NCBI GenBank assembly: GCA_949317995.1
Contig: OX439048.1
Coordinates: 32,075,495-32,139,494, forward strand
From: Acholoe squamosa
Lineage: Eukaryota; Annelida; Polychaeta; Phyllodocida; Polynoidae
DNA: 64,000 bases
Direction: 5' to 3'
The number at the start of each line of letters is the position of its first letter. The stretch's first letter is position 1. A program made the translations under genes and the position numbers. Of the stretch, positions 34,959 through 47,280 are shown piece by piece. The notes under the pieces are model-generated. The model searched no databases. It saw only the letters and a list, made by a program, of their open reading frames with translations, and was not told where the DNA came from.

Positions 34959-37547
34959 CTATACATGTACTTCTCTTTATCTATAATTCTGTCTCTTTCT
35001 GCCAGTGTTTGTCTCTCCCTGTCTGTGTGTCTGTCCTTCTCAGTATGTTTCTTTCTCTCCTTCTTTTCCTCTGAAGGAGATAATTCTCAAAGACTGGGCA
35101 TTTATAATTTGGTATCATGGTAATAAGTAGAAATAGATTTATGGCCTCATGTGTCTTTAGTATTCGTTTCAGAGATCTTCAGCTACGGTACTAACATACA
35201 TAAAATCAAGCCAAGTCCCAACCATACTCTCATGACATAATAGTTAATCGAGAGGCCTAATGTATTGTATAGATTGTTACCATGACAAAGCCGCCAATAC
35301 ACTATTTATGACTGTGATGATTCTCTATGGGGCGAATGGAATCACCATATCTAGCAATACTCTGTTCAGAGATTCTCAGTATATTGATATTACTCGAGAG
35401 CAAAAGGTTAGAATGCATCGCAAATATAACACACGGGAGCTAAATAGACTCATAGCTCATTGTCGTAAACACTAGCGTACTAACCTTTATTTAGACTCTA
35501 AATGCTCTTGTCTATTTAAATCGTAATCCACGTACAGTATTGAATTCATGTTCCTCTAAGAGAACAGATATCTAAGCTCTAGTCTTGTTACATCTCCCTG
35601 CCTTTAACTCCCAGGCTCAGACTCCTTTGATCCTCACAACAAAAACATGTTTGAGAATGTTTTTCTTTCCATCACGATGGGAAAACAGTGACTGTCAGCC
35701 AAGTAACTACTGGCACCCCATATCAATAGACTGCATCCACTCATTATAAGTCCCGATGCTAAGTCCCCACGTTAGCTTTTTTCTACTCCTCTTGATAATA
35801 ATAAAAAAAACCCGGTAAATTCTTTTATGATCCAATGTTGTTGGCTGGAGAAGCTGAGATAGACTGAGAGGCGAGTGAACGCTGAGAGGAGGAGTGAATT
35901 CAGTGTAGTCACGGTGTGTTGGCTAAGTAGGTCAGGGAGGGGTATACATAGTGAGCTGATCATTGATCGGTTATCGATCTGCTCCTGAGCTGCTCAGATT
36001 AAAGTTAGAACTTAGACATTCTGTGCTGCCTACAACATAGAATAGTCATGATCAATACCCAGCTCTGCCTTGTATTCATCAGGGGTACTCACCTATAAGC
36101 CGCACCTTATACCCTAGGCACATTGGCAGAGGGAGAGAGGCTACATCAACATGGGGTAGAGGGCTGTATTATGAGGAGTCAAAGATTATAAAATCATAAT
36201 CATTAATTGTATATCCATACAAAGTAGGCAGAATGGCTAGAGTGACTGAGTGTAAATGGTCAATTCCTACAAACCTTCATCATAGCCTTATTCATGCCTT
36301 AAAGTTCATTTCAGAGTTTACCCTTTAGTTACACCTATTGTGTTCACTTAACCATAGCTGTAAGGGGAAGCATAGTTTTACAAATCTATTAACAAAATCT
36401 GAGGAATTAGGGGCTAATTTGTAACGTGTTTAAGAGCTTTCACTGATGAAATTTATGCTTTTCAGCATTGTGACTCTAATATGAAAATACTAAACTTTAC
36501 TAGATATATACCTTGCTTCCCAATGAAATTAGTATTCTGTGCACCATATGGATGAAATCACGACAGAATCTAGCTCAATCATGAATTTAATTTTCAGAGC
36601 TATGGTCTTGGATATTGTGGCTGAATAAGGGTGTAAACGACCGTGGGCACCATAAAACACAACCTTAGATAATAAACAAGCTACCTAGCATTGATTATAT
36701 GATATGAATATAGAACACTCTTGTTGTGCTATAATAGAAAAGTATCGTTTTTACCATAAACCCTATAATAATTGTGTGTCATAAAGATATGTAATGTGGT
36801 GCAGTTCTAAGATGTAACCATCACTGGTTTAAATTAACAGCCATATTCTAAAAACATAGAGGGAATTATGAAATAATATGCAGTAAATTTGACATAATCA
36901 TTTGGAACACAATATGGAATTTTGTACAACCAGCTCATGGGGTTAGGGGAAGATAAAAGGTCTAGCTAAGCATCCATGGAAATGTAAGCGACCATGGGCA
37001 GTCAAATTACAAAGTAGAGTTCAAATCAACTAACAATAAATTAGAAGTGTTGGGTATAATCTAAATACTGACCACTTTATATAACAGATTCTAAATGGAT
37101 TTCCACATGTTTGAGAGGTTGTGTGATGGACCATATCTCCTGTAAGCTATCATGGGCATAGAAAGTGCTATGTCGATACCATAAATTGGACCAGAGTTAC
37201 GACACATTGACACATTGAGGGTACCTACTGATAGAATGCTTTATCTAGCTATGCAAAACAGCCCTTAAGTATCACATAAACATGTATCAAGTGGTCATGT
37301 ATGAATTTCATGGTCGCTTATAATGGTCAAAGGGCCATGAAATTGATGGATCTCTGTAGCTGGAGCAATATCTAAGATTAAGCCTTCGTCCATGAACCTA
37401 TCTCTATCATAATGTTGCAACCTCTAGAAAACGGTATGCATCCAGTCATTTTAAAAGATTTTCTGTCATTTCAAGGCCTATGAAGATAATTTCCTGGAAT
37501 TGACCAAATATGAAATTCCTACCATATTACCGATATACATGATTGTA
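34958..37547. other. Non-coding stretch, no gene seen
   Basis: Only short open frames occur. The phrase CTCACCTATAAGCCGCACCTTATA near 36090 is a terminus-like fragment of the MITE family found at 42.4 kb. The block 36230-37500 repeats loosely related words (AGCGACCATGGGCA, CCATGGAAATGTAAGCG), possibly an old repeat. No structure is clear. Confidence 0.4.
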
Positions 37548-38774
37548 CAGGGGCAGATCCAGGATTTTCAAAAAGGGGGGGGGGGCGTGATTTGGGCCCT
37601 GGACATGGGGGGGACAAAAGTGCAGTCCTGTGATGTCGCAAGTACATTGTAGTGACTGTATTAGGAGTCTGGGGCAACCCCCCCCCCCTCCCCGGAAAAT
37701 TTTGAAATCTTTAGGGGAAATTGTGCTTTCTTGAGGATTATAAGGGGACTCCTGACTAAGGTATCTCCAGCAATAAATAAGGCTTTCCCCCACTAGACTT
37801 AAGAAATATCCTCTGGGGGCATTCCCTGAGAAAATTCTGAAATCCAGAGGGGAAAAGGTGCATATTGGTGTATGCTGAGGACTCTCCTGACTAAGTTATC
37901 TACAGCTATAAGTACAGCTTTTCCTGTCTTAATTCAAAAATATCCTGTGGAGGCATGCCCCCAGAAAATTTTGAAACCTAAAGGGGAAAAGGTGGATTCT
38001 GAGGGCTCTCCTGACTAAGTTATCCACAGTCATAAGAAAGGTTTTTCCCGTTTCTTGATTTCAGATATTTCCCGTGGGGGCATGCCCCTGAAAATTTTGA
38101 TAACTAGAGGGGAAATAGTGCATTCTAGTGTATTCCTAGGGCTCCACAAACAAAGACAAACATGAATAACCCTCCAGCATCACATACCCTGCCACAGCCC
38201 TCAGTATCATGTACCATAAGCTGTCTCATCCCCCAGGCTCATTTACCCAATCTACACCCCCCCCCAGTATCATATATCACACATTGTCTCAGCCCCCAGG
38301 CTTACATACCCTGTGCATACGCCCCCTGTATCATGCACCATACCCTGCACACGCCCCCAGTATCATGCACCATACCCTGTGCATGCCCCAGTATCATGTA
38401 CCATACCCTGTGCATGCCCCCAATATCATGTACCATACCCTGCCTCAGCCTCCAAGCTCACATACCCTGTGCACGCTCCCTGTATCATATACCATACCCT
38501 GGCCATGCCCCCCAGTATCATGTACCATAAGCTCTCTCAGCCCCCAGCCTCACATACCCTGTCTGTGCCCCTAGTAAGTATTATGTACCATACCCTATGC
38601 ATTGCAATATACTTTCTTTTATGTTTTAAGCTGTAGAATCCTTAATAATAGTCCGATTTAAAAAACGTAAAAACTGACATGTAGCTGAGAATTCACTGAA
38701 TTCAAAACTCCTCTTGACGCCTCAAAAGGGGGGGGGGCGTACGCCGCGTCTGCCCCCCCTTGAATCCGCGCCTG
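37548..38774. mobile_element. Possible G-rich transposon bracketing tandem repeats
   Basis: The left end reads CAGGGGCAGATCCAGGATTT with a G-run. The right end, reverse-complemented, reads CAGGCGCGGATTCAAGGGGG. Between them are about three to four tandem units of roughly 150 bases (37680-38150, each with a phrase like GAAAATTTTGAAA, AGGGGAAA, TCTCCTGACTAAGTTATC) and then the minisatellite listed separately. The pairing of the two ends is an inference. Confidence 0.45.
38165..38600 (+). repeat. Minisatellite, about 32-bp unit
   Basis: Units close to CATACCCTGTGCATGCCCCC followed by AGTATCATGTAC are repeated about 12-13 times with length variation. Open frames across it are by-products of the repeat. 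Confidence 0.9.
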
Positions 38775-40392
38775 AATTGTATCTGAAAGCGGGTATAAAG
38801 AGGGTCACTTAAAGTTAGAACCTGGTAATAGCATATCAAGTACCCAATTACAGAAACTTCTTCAAGAAATCCAATGACACCCGGCAAAAGCAGTACCTTA
38901 TCACCCGATAACAAGCTATAAATACATCACAAATAGGCACACAGGTTCGTTGTTTAATAAGGGCACAAACAGGGACAAATCAGCTGCCCATGACATTCCA
39001 ATCACACATCTAGTGCTCACAGACATTGTCTATGTTGCCGGGAATATCGGCTTGGGGAGTGTAGTACTGCCCCCCCCCCTACCTGTCAGATCTAGAGTTG
39101 AATGCAATTGGTTTGCTCACCTCTCAACAGGAGGCAGTGGCGTGTTGACTTCCGGGGATGCTGATCCTCGAGTTTCCTATCTATTACAAACAACGCTCCC
39201 CTCCCCCCCACCCATCCTGGGTTGTCCCTACCTAGCTCCATATCCATCTATTCATGATCACCAGACCACCTACCTGTAAGCCGCCATTCCCTGATCAAAG
39301 CCACCATTTCCGAACTCTCCCATATGCACCAACTCAACTACGTGACGCCCTTATTAGTCGCAGAGCTGCTGATAGATGTTTTGTTTAGAGGCATTTGCTC
39401 AGTATAGGCTAGACTGGGAGTATTTTACCTATATGAAAATCTGCAATCTACATTATCCTATATACGTCGTATGCTTTAGCCACGGACCTGCTTTAGCCAT
39501 AGTAATTCTAATAGTTATGGCGACATTGCATATATTATATCGAAAATATCTGAATAGATCCGTTTTCCAGGTTTAAAGATAAGCTACGTACTCCAGTTCC
39601 CCAATAAAGTAGCTGAATATTTTATGAAAAAGTGATTATGTATTTCCCATACCGTCTCATCCCTGTGGTTAATCGTAATCAGTGCTAATTCAAAACCCAG
39701 CACTTATAAATTATATGACTTCCTTGTCCGAAGTTGGTGTCTTTTGTAGATCGATCAGATGTTCTTATCAGTTAGTTAGTTAGTTAGTGTTTTACGGCAC
39801 GTCAGCTACTGGTGATGGCTATTTGTGCCTGTTCTTATCAGTGTCAAAGTATCAGGCCAATATCCATTCCTACCATGTTGGTATTAAACTGTTTTACAAA
39901 TAAAAGGTCAGCGCCACTTATTATATGGTATGGATTTGCACCCAAGAACCGATCAGACTGATATATTAACTGCAATGCGGCTGTCAATCACAGCACGCAC
40001 TTCTCATTACAATCGATCTGATATTTTGTTACAACAATTTTCAGCGATGATTTACCAAAGAAGTGATTAATAAATGATCTCATATGAATCTAGTTGTAAT
40101 GAATTTATAAAAAAAAAGAAACACTGTCCCATTGAGATAAGTGATTCCTTAGTAACAGGGTAATCGTGTGTGTTTTCAGGATACTCATACAGATTGCGTT
40201 TCTGTATGATACTTATGTTATTATCGGCCTACCCTTTTGTTTCACACTGATACGTGGTATCTATAGAGATAACATTATGCTGCATGTAGTAATATGTTAT
40301 CATTAACTACGATACCTACATTACATGGTTACTCTTATTACTTGATTTAGGACTGCCTACAAATGTAACAAGTGGATTTCTTTCTGGAGCAG
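38775..40392. other. Non-coding stretch, no gene seen
   Basis: A TTAGTTAGTTAGTTAGTGTTT phrase followed by ACGGCACGTCAGC near 39772-39800 resembles repeat tails seen in invertebrate genomes. CTACCTGTAAGCCGCC near 39269 is another fragment of the 42.4-kb MITE terminus. No coding sequence is recognised. Confidence 0.4.
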
Positions 40393-40525
40393 CACTGGCG
40401 GATCCAGGATTGTCTAGAAGGGGGGGGCAGGATTTAGTGATACATGTATATGTTTTTCCCTCTCCTTTTTTTTGTGGTTGCGGGGGGGGGCAGGCCCCCT
40501 GGGCCACCCACTGGATCCGCCACTG
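40393..40525. mobile_element. Short MITE with CACTGGCGGATCCA-type ends
   Basis: The left end is CACTGGCGGATCCAGGAT. The right end is CACTGGATCCGCCACTG, which reverse-complements to CAGTGGCGGATCCAGTG. Two G-runs lie inside. The size is 133 bases. Confidence 0.7.
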
Positions 40526-41636
40526 AGCAGAGTGGTAAATAAGGATCTGAAATGAATATTCATAGTTGCAAATTTAGAGGTGAAGGTAATATTAAATCTG
40601 CGAGGTAGCTGGTCAAAAACAATAATTTTCACAAGTGAAATAGTGTAATCATCATCATAAGTTCGATGTAAATTCCAAATAAATTTCAACAATACTGGGC
40701 CAAGAACTCGTGAAATTTGCCCCCCCCTCCAAAAAAAAGAAAAGAAAATGAAAAAAAAAGAAATGTTAATACAGTCATCTAACTTGAGTAAGGCAGATTC
40801 ACCTGCTGCCCATCCCCCACACAACTTGTATTAGTCTTACCTCACCTTACATCCCCACAATAGCTAATACCCTGCAGGCAGTGGATCAGTGCTAATCCTA
40901 CCACCCTTGTCTTTTTCATTTTTTCCTGCTGCTGTTATCTGGATTAGAGGCTATCATGCAGGGGATCTGTGATCTGCACATTAGCCAATAAGATCAGAGC
41001 AACACCTGCTGTCAACATGGGAGATTAGCCTGGGTGAGGTGCTGAGTGGCTTGGTGGGTGATTTAGGTGTGGGTTGAGTGATAGGTTACTGGTCCAATGC
41101 CTTTAGGAGATCTCACTGTGTTAGGATAACTACCACTGTTTCGGAGACACCATCAAACACTTTTAGGGCAGGGAACAGCAGGGAATATGCACATACCATG
41201 GATATTAATTTTACACTTTATAGAATTAACCTAGAACCCTGATGGTCTTCATTGCTGAGGCATGAGCACCTGAGTATGGAGTCTACTTGTTGAGCAGCTC
41301 ATTTTGTCATAGGAATGAATTCAAATACACAGGAGCAACCTATATATTTTTGGAACATCATGTTTAGGATGTCGTGCATTGTGTTGACTACATTATCTGT
41401 ATGATGGATGGGGTAGAACATTAACATTTCGCCAATTCACGTTGTTGGGGATGAATATAACACCTCAGAATCACATAGCTTAGAGATAATGAGAACTCAC
41501 ATGACTACCTTGATTCATGCTATCGATTCTGAAGATGCTAAGCCTATCCAACTACAAACTTGACACTCAGACTGGACATTAAAACATCAAAACACGATAT
41601 AACAATGTAAACTTGTCTCACAATCAAAATATCAAA
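40526..41636. other. Spacer upstream of the guanylyl cyclase gene
   Basis: No gene is seen. The part next to 41637 is presumably the 5' untranslated region and promoter. No TATA box is evident. Confidence 0.4.
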
Positions 41637-44600
41637 ATGTTGCTGCAGTTACAACTGCGGACTGGCAGTGTAAGCCAGTTGATGCTTTTCTGTTATCTGA
41701 TAACACAAAGGGATGCTGCAGCAGAGGATACACAGCTACGAGGGCTTGGTGCCTCTTTCCCTCAAGAAGTCTACCAAACTTGGGCGTCTGCCTTTGAGAA
41801 CTACCGCAGAACGTTTGTACAGGTTAACATGAAGTATATTGGTACTGGGAGTGGAGAGGCAAAGGATCAAATCAGGGCTTCAAACAGCACAACCAAAACA
41901 GATCTGGCCTACATCGCCTCTGATCTTGCTCTGGACCAGAGGGACCTAAAGGTTGATCCCAAGTTGAAGGCCTTCCCAATTATATCAGGGTTAGTATTGA
42001 GTTGATAAAATTCTTGTATTTGACCTAGTAAGCGACCAGGGCGCTTAGAAATGTTTAGACATTAAAAAGAAATATCAGCACTAAAAAACTTGTTGTCCCC
42101 ATTCGGCCTTCTCACCAGTGTGGGTCTTTCCCATCGGAACAGGTGTGGATGCTTTTACGCCTTAATAATAGTGGTGGGATTTACTGATGGCTCATATAAT
42201 TATGTACCATCATTTTTGTGTCAGTCTACAAGAAATGGTCAGCAAAATCGTGAAAATTTGTCCATCTAAAAGCTGAAAATCCCTAGTAAAAGGGGTGCTG
42301 TTATTAAGGGCTGGGCACTTATTATGTTAAATGTGATTCATCGCCAATTTTTTAATGATCGTTGTACAGATGCATGTATCATAATGTCAAATGGATAAGT
42401 ACCGTTATCTCCCACATATAAGCCCCGTCTTATAGGGGGGGGTTTAGTCCTCCCTGGATCCACAAGGGGGACACCAAGACCTTTCTTTTGATATGTGACA
42501 CTCCCATGTAACCCAATCAGCAGCATATGGGGTCCAGAGGGGTCCAGGGGGTCCAAGAAACACACAGCTTTTTAAATTTTGAAAGTTCATTCAGTAGAAA
42601 AGAAGTTATGATCTTTTCATTTTTTCTGGCCAAATCCTAAAACTCTAGGTGCACCTTATAGGCGGGGTGTGCCTTATAGGTGGGAGACTACGGTAATGCC
42701 AAATGTTGGGGGTCGGGATCTCATGTTCACACGATAATTTCTTTTCTCTAGAGCAATTGGCACAATTATTATACGTTCAACGTAAATAATGTGCTATGGA
42801 TCAGTTTTACATTAGTTTGTGTTTGGACCTTGGCATGTCATATTACAGATTCCTTTTATTGTCGTCTTTGGTTTTAAATTGCCTAGTCCTGAATCAATAC
42901 AAGCCTTGGAAACACTGATAACAAACGGCCATTGCACTTGAAAAGGACATGAGTGCCATGAGCCTATTCAGAATACATTAATTCGGTTGGTATGGCCGTG
43001 CTTTGTGAAAAGTTCGGTTCACATAATATCAATCTTATATTACAGGGCCGTGGTTTTGGGATTCAACCTTCCTGGAGTCGAGTCACTAAACCTTACAATG
43101 GATGCAGTAGTTGGAATCTACAATGGTTCAATCAGATTTTGGAATCACTCCTCAATTGCCTCATACAACCAGGAAGCTACCCTTCCATCCAATTATATTC
43201 GACCATGTGTTCGCATTGACGAGTCAGGTACAACATACATCTTTACATCAGCACTCTCAAATCATAGCCAGGCTTGGCGGACAGAATATGGGAAATTCAG
43301 TTCAGGCATTTCAATAGAGAGAGGTAGGGAAATACCCACAAAATGGCCAAATGGCACAGTGAAGCTAATCGGAAAGACCAACAGGGCTGTATCAGGAATA
43401 ATCTTATCTTATGCCCACTCCATTGGGTATCTAGCTGTGTCTGAGGCAGTGGTGGCTCACATAACCTATGCTAACATTGTAGATCAGGATGGTGAAAAGC
43501 TTCCCTTGACTACAGCAAGCCTTCGAAGTGCCATGTCAGCAAGTTTAGATACTATCCAGATGACCAATAACTTTAGCATAGACCTTGTTGACTATGTTCT
43601 TCCAGGCACCTACCCAATCATAGGTTACAGCTATTTCATCACCAACACTGAAAGAGTATCAGACTGTGATGCGGTGAGGGAATTTGTTCGATATGTCGAT
43701 TGGATTCTCACTGAGCCTTTTGCTGAGAATGAAGCTGCAGATTTTCTCATGTGTGTTCCACCGATCAGATTAGAGACATTGGTGACTGATCGCATCTTGA
43801 GGAATCTCTACTGTGGTGAAAAGAATCTGTATGACCTGATGCAGGAGCAAAAACATGCTGAGAATCTTTCCATGCAGACTTGGAGATTACCTGTGATGAT
43901 AATCACCCCCATTGTAGGGGTCATAGTTATTGTTCTTATAAGCTACACTGCTTGGCAGCAGCTCAAACTGAGAAATGCTATCTTATCTGATGACTGGAAG
44001 ATCCCAAGCAGCTCACTGAAGCTATCCTGGAGCAGAAAATGGGGAACTACTTTTTATGAGCCAGGGTCTTCCCTATCTGTAACAGTAACAGCCGCCACGA
44101 CTCACAGCAATGTGCCATCCAACCATGTTGCAGGTGTTGGAGTCTGGAAGGGCCAGAAGGTATGCCTCCGTGACCTACTGGCACCTAATTTCCAGGTTTC
44201 AAGGAAAGAAACAAAAAAGAATCTCATAATTATGAGGGATAGTATCCATCATTTGAATGTGCTAAGGTTCTTTGGTGTTTGCTATATGGATGAAGGCACA
44301 TTTCTTGTGAGTGAATATGCCCCAAAGGGTACACTATCTGATGTGGTTCAAAATGACAAGTACAGAATAGATGATAACATTAAGTTCTCTCTAGCTATTG
44401 ATATAGCCTCAGGAATGAACTACCTCCATGGCCAGGGCATCATTCATGGGATGCTCACACCTCATTGTTGTCTTTTAGATGCAAAATGGAATATAAAGAT
44501 TGCTGAGTGGGAGCACAGCAAGTTGGAATGGGTATGTAGCGTGAGAAAAAGGTCCCAAATCATGCCTGTTATGAGCAAGGGGGGCTTTGATTCTGAGACA

Positions 44601-46171
44601 ACCGACTTGAATATCCTTTCTCGATCTCAGTTCTGGACCTCTCCTGAGATGCTTCGCAGTCAGGAACAGAACAAGATTGCCCAACGATCGGGCGACATCT
44701 ATAGTTTCAGTATCATTCTAGTAGAGATCTTTCTTAGGGAGGACCCGTATTCTGAGCTTTTTGGTTTAATGGAACCTGTCGATATCATAGAAGCTGTAAT
44801 ATCAAGAGACATAAGACCATCTATCTTGTCCATTACCCGTGCCGACCTGACCAACATAATTACAGATGCCTGGAACAGCGACCCATTAAAGAGACCATCC
44901 TTTCAGAGTCTCTGTAAATCTCTGAAGACATTAAGGCCATCCAGGAAGAGTGTCATGGATTGTATGATGGAGACCCTGGAAGGCTACATTGGCAACCTGG
45001 AGGAGAAGGTTGAGGAAAGGACAGCTGAGTTGGCCTCAGCTAATAAAGGCCTTCAAAATCTTCTCCATCAGATTCTACCTCCTTCAGTGGCAGACAGACT
45101 AGCAAATGGAGAGTCTGTTCCACCTGAGCAATATGAATCAGTGACCATTTACTTCTCAGACATTGTTGGCTTCACAACGCTTTCCGAGTCATCCACTCCC
45201 TTGGAGATAGTTAGTATGTTAAACGACCTATACAACATCTTCGACTGGATCATTGACAAGCATGATGTCTACAAAGTAGAGACCATTGGTGATGCCTACA
45301 TGGTCATCTCAGGTCTCCCAAACAGGAATGGCATTCGGCATGCAGCGGCCATTGCAACAATGGCGCTTGATCTTGTCGCTGTGGTTCAGGGTTTTCAAAT
45401 TAGACATCGCCAAAATGAGAAACTGCAGATTCGTGCTGGAGTACATTCAGGTCCTGTTGTTGCTGGGGTTGTAGGGTCCAAGATGCCTAGGTATTGTCTG
45501 TTTGGTGATACTGTGAATACCGCCTCAAGGATGGAGTCTACATCACTGCCTATGAGGATCCAGGTGTCCCAGTCTACCCATGATCTCCTACTGATGGCTG
45601 GAAGCTTTACTAATGAGTCTAGGGGCCAAACACAAATAAAGGTAGGTCATTGTAGGTGAATGGTATTTGTTAATATAACTGTGTTGAGAAAGCTGATTGA
45701 CCAAGAATTATTAGAATAAATACACTGATGTGGAATAATATATCAGGAATCATATGCCTAGCCTTATATTGAAGAGATGATTTCGCTGCTGTTTTTGAAC
45801 TAGTGATATTATACAGTTTTCTCATGTAACCAATGTTTACAGGGAGTAGTGTGAGAAGACAGATCATAAGAGGATGTCTTAATAAGGCAAAGGTTGGCTC
45901 CATGGAAGTAAAAGTTCTGAACACCCTTTCAAAATTTCTTTTTCATGAGCGCCAAAAATCATCCAGGAAATTAACGTGGGGAACGACACCTTTTGTAATA
46001 TCATCTCTGCAACATATTATTCTAATATTATCCTCGGTATAATATGTTATTTCTTTCCAGGGTAAAGGGACCCTCACCACCTACTTCTTACAAGGCAGGC
46101 ACGGTTACAAGCCACAGTCTACACAAAACATGCCTCCAACCAGCAATGCTTCATTCCTGACGTCTATGTGA
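41637..46171 (+). CDS. Receptor guanylyl cyclase with PstS-like phosphate-binding ectodomain
   Basis: The three exons are 41637-41989, 43046-45641 and 46061-46171, giving 1019 residues, with phases 2 and 0. The first ATG in frame is 41637. A signal peptide (residues 1-about 25) is followed by a PstS-type periplasmic binding fold (about 35-360). It has LGASFP (37-42), GTGSG (69-73), ASD (94-96), a VLGFNLPG segment, IRFWN, RIDESGTTYIFTSALS (from 174), SIGYLA and GTYPIIGYSYFI. Then come one membrane span (about 401-421), a kinase-homology domain (about 480-740) lacking the catalytic HRD Asp (HGMLTPHCC) and the DFG motif, a coiled-coil linker (769-803), and a class III cyclase domain. The metal Asp are D823 and D867. 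The guanine-type residues are E863 (YKVETIGDAY) and C935 (YCLFGDTVNTASRMES), and the transition-state residues are N942 and R946. It should make cGMP at the plasma membrane. Two poly(A) signals follow (46330 and 46344). Confidence 0.93.
42400..42695. mobile_element. MITE in intron 1 of the cyclase gene
   Basis: The left end is TACCGTTATCTCCCACATAT. The right end, reverse-complemented, is TACCGTAGTCTCCCACCTAT, and the match continues into AAG plus a CCCCG-type phrase. The outermost TA on both sides could be a TA target duplication. Related terminal phrases (TATAAGCCGCRCCTTA) lie near 24677, 27970, 36090 and 39269. Confidence 0.8.
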
Positions 46172-46329
46172 TCATATGTCTCAAAGTCTCTAGTATACAA
46201 GACCAGTGAAGGTTACCATATTTGGATTATATGGGTCATTTATTTATTTAATCTAAATTATATCTTGTGTATGATGACATGTATAGCCTACATCAGTGTA
46301 TATCATATCACCTCTACCTGTAACTTGTA

Positions 46330-46349
46330 AATAAACCTCGTCAAATAAA
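46330..46349 (+). terminator. Poly(A) signals of the cyclase gene
   Basis: Two AATAAA hexamers (46330-46335 and 46344-46349) lie about 160-180 bases after the stop. Confidence 0.65.
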
Positions 46350-47280
46350 TTCATTCTACTCACAATGTCATATATACTGACTCGGGAATATTTGAAAAGA
46401 ACTAATCGCCATGTAACTTTGGAGAGCAACTTTTAATTCAGTTCAGGAAAATGCTACATAATGGACCATTTACTTGAGATATCCTGAATAAGTATAAACC
46501 TAAGAGCAAGACGTATTCCTCACTTTGAAAACTGACTCGATAATTCATGATCAGGCAGGCGAACAAGTAGTGTACCGATGACCAAGACTTGGTTGTAAAG
46601 CTATGTTATAATAAATACTTCCCGATCATACCATTCTCTTCCAATTGATCTCAGTTGTAAATCGAAGAGAGATCAAGGGTGTATCATCATTTGTAATGCT
46701 CCATTTGTACTTAATCTGATCCCAAATGTCTATACAGACATACAGTGTTAAACTGTCAAACTCCAGCAGCTCTCTATAGATGGCGCCATATTTGCTGATG
46801 ATTTACCAAGGCTTTGGTTCCCCTTACTCCAGGTCCTCTGGTGATAAAATGCCGTACAGGTCTTGACTACTGCCTCCCACCAGTAAGCCCAGCCTTAGAG
46901 CCTTATCCTCCATCAGGGGGGCCGTCAGGAAATGAGGTAGAGCGGGTGGATCAGTAGGCAACCAATGTACAGTCATCCAGTCAATATCACAAAGAGGACG
47001 TGCTCACACTGGTGTTTCCATATTGTAATAAATTCTATCTATATTAGCAGATCGTATACAAGTCTCTACTGGTATGTACATGTGGAACCAAACGATTTTA
47101 CCCAAAGGGGAAAACATTGTAGATAATACATGAATTGATGCCAGAATCTAGTCCAGACGTGTTGACGAAATGCATACTGTGAATTTTATAATAAACTAAG
47201 AATACGAGGATCAAGGGACAAATGAAATGAGGGGGGAAATGAAAAAAAAAGTAAAACAATTTTCCAGTCACAACTTCCAA
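46350..47280. other. Non-coding spacer between convergent transcripts
   Basis: No gene is seen. A near-palindromic ATGGCGCCAT lies at about 46780. Confidence 0.4.

Noticed and set aside
38162..38636. Three overlapping Pro/His/Cys-rich open frames
   Set aside because: They are by-products of the 32-base minisatellite.
41613..41636. Start of the cyclase at 41613
   Set aside because: That codon is TTG. The first ATG in frame is at 41637 and begins directly before a signal-peptide-like stretch.
45120..46130. Adenylyl rather than guanylyl cyclase
   Set aside because: E863 and C935 are the guanine-type residues; adenylyl cyclases usually have Lys and Asp there.
41637..46171. Bacterial contamination as the source of the PstS-like sequence
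   Set aside because: The domain is interrupted by an intron and fused to a pseudokinase and cyclase with animal-type layout.
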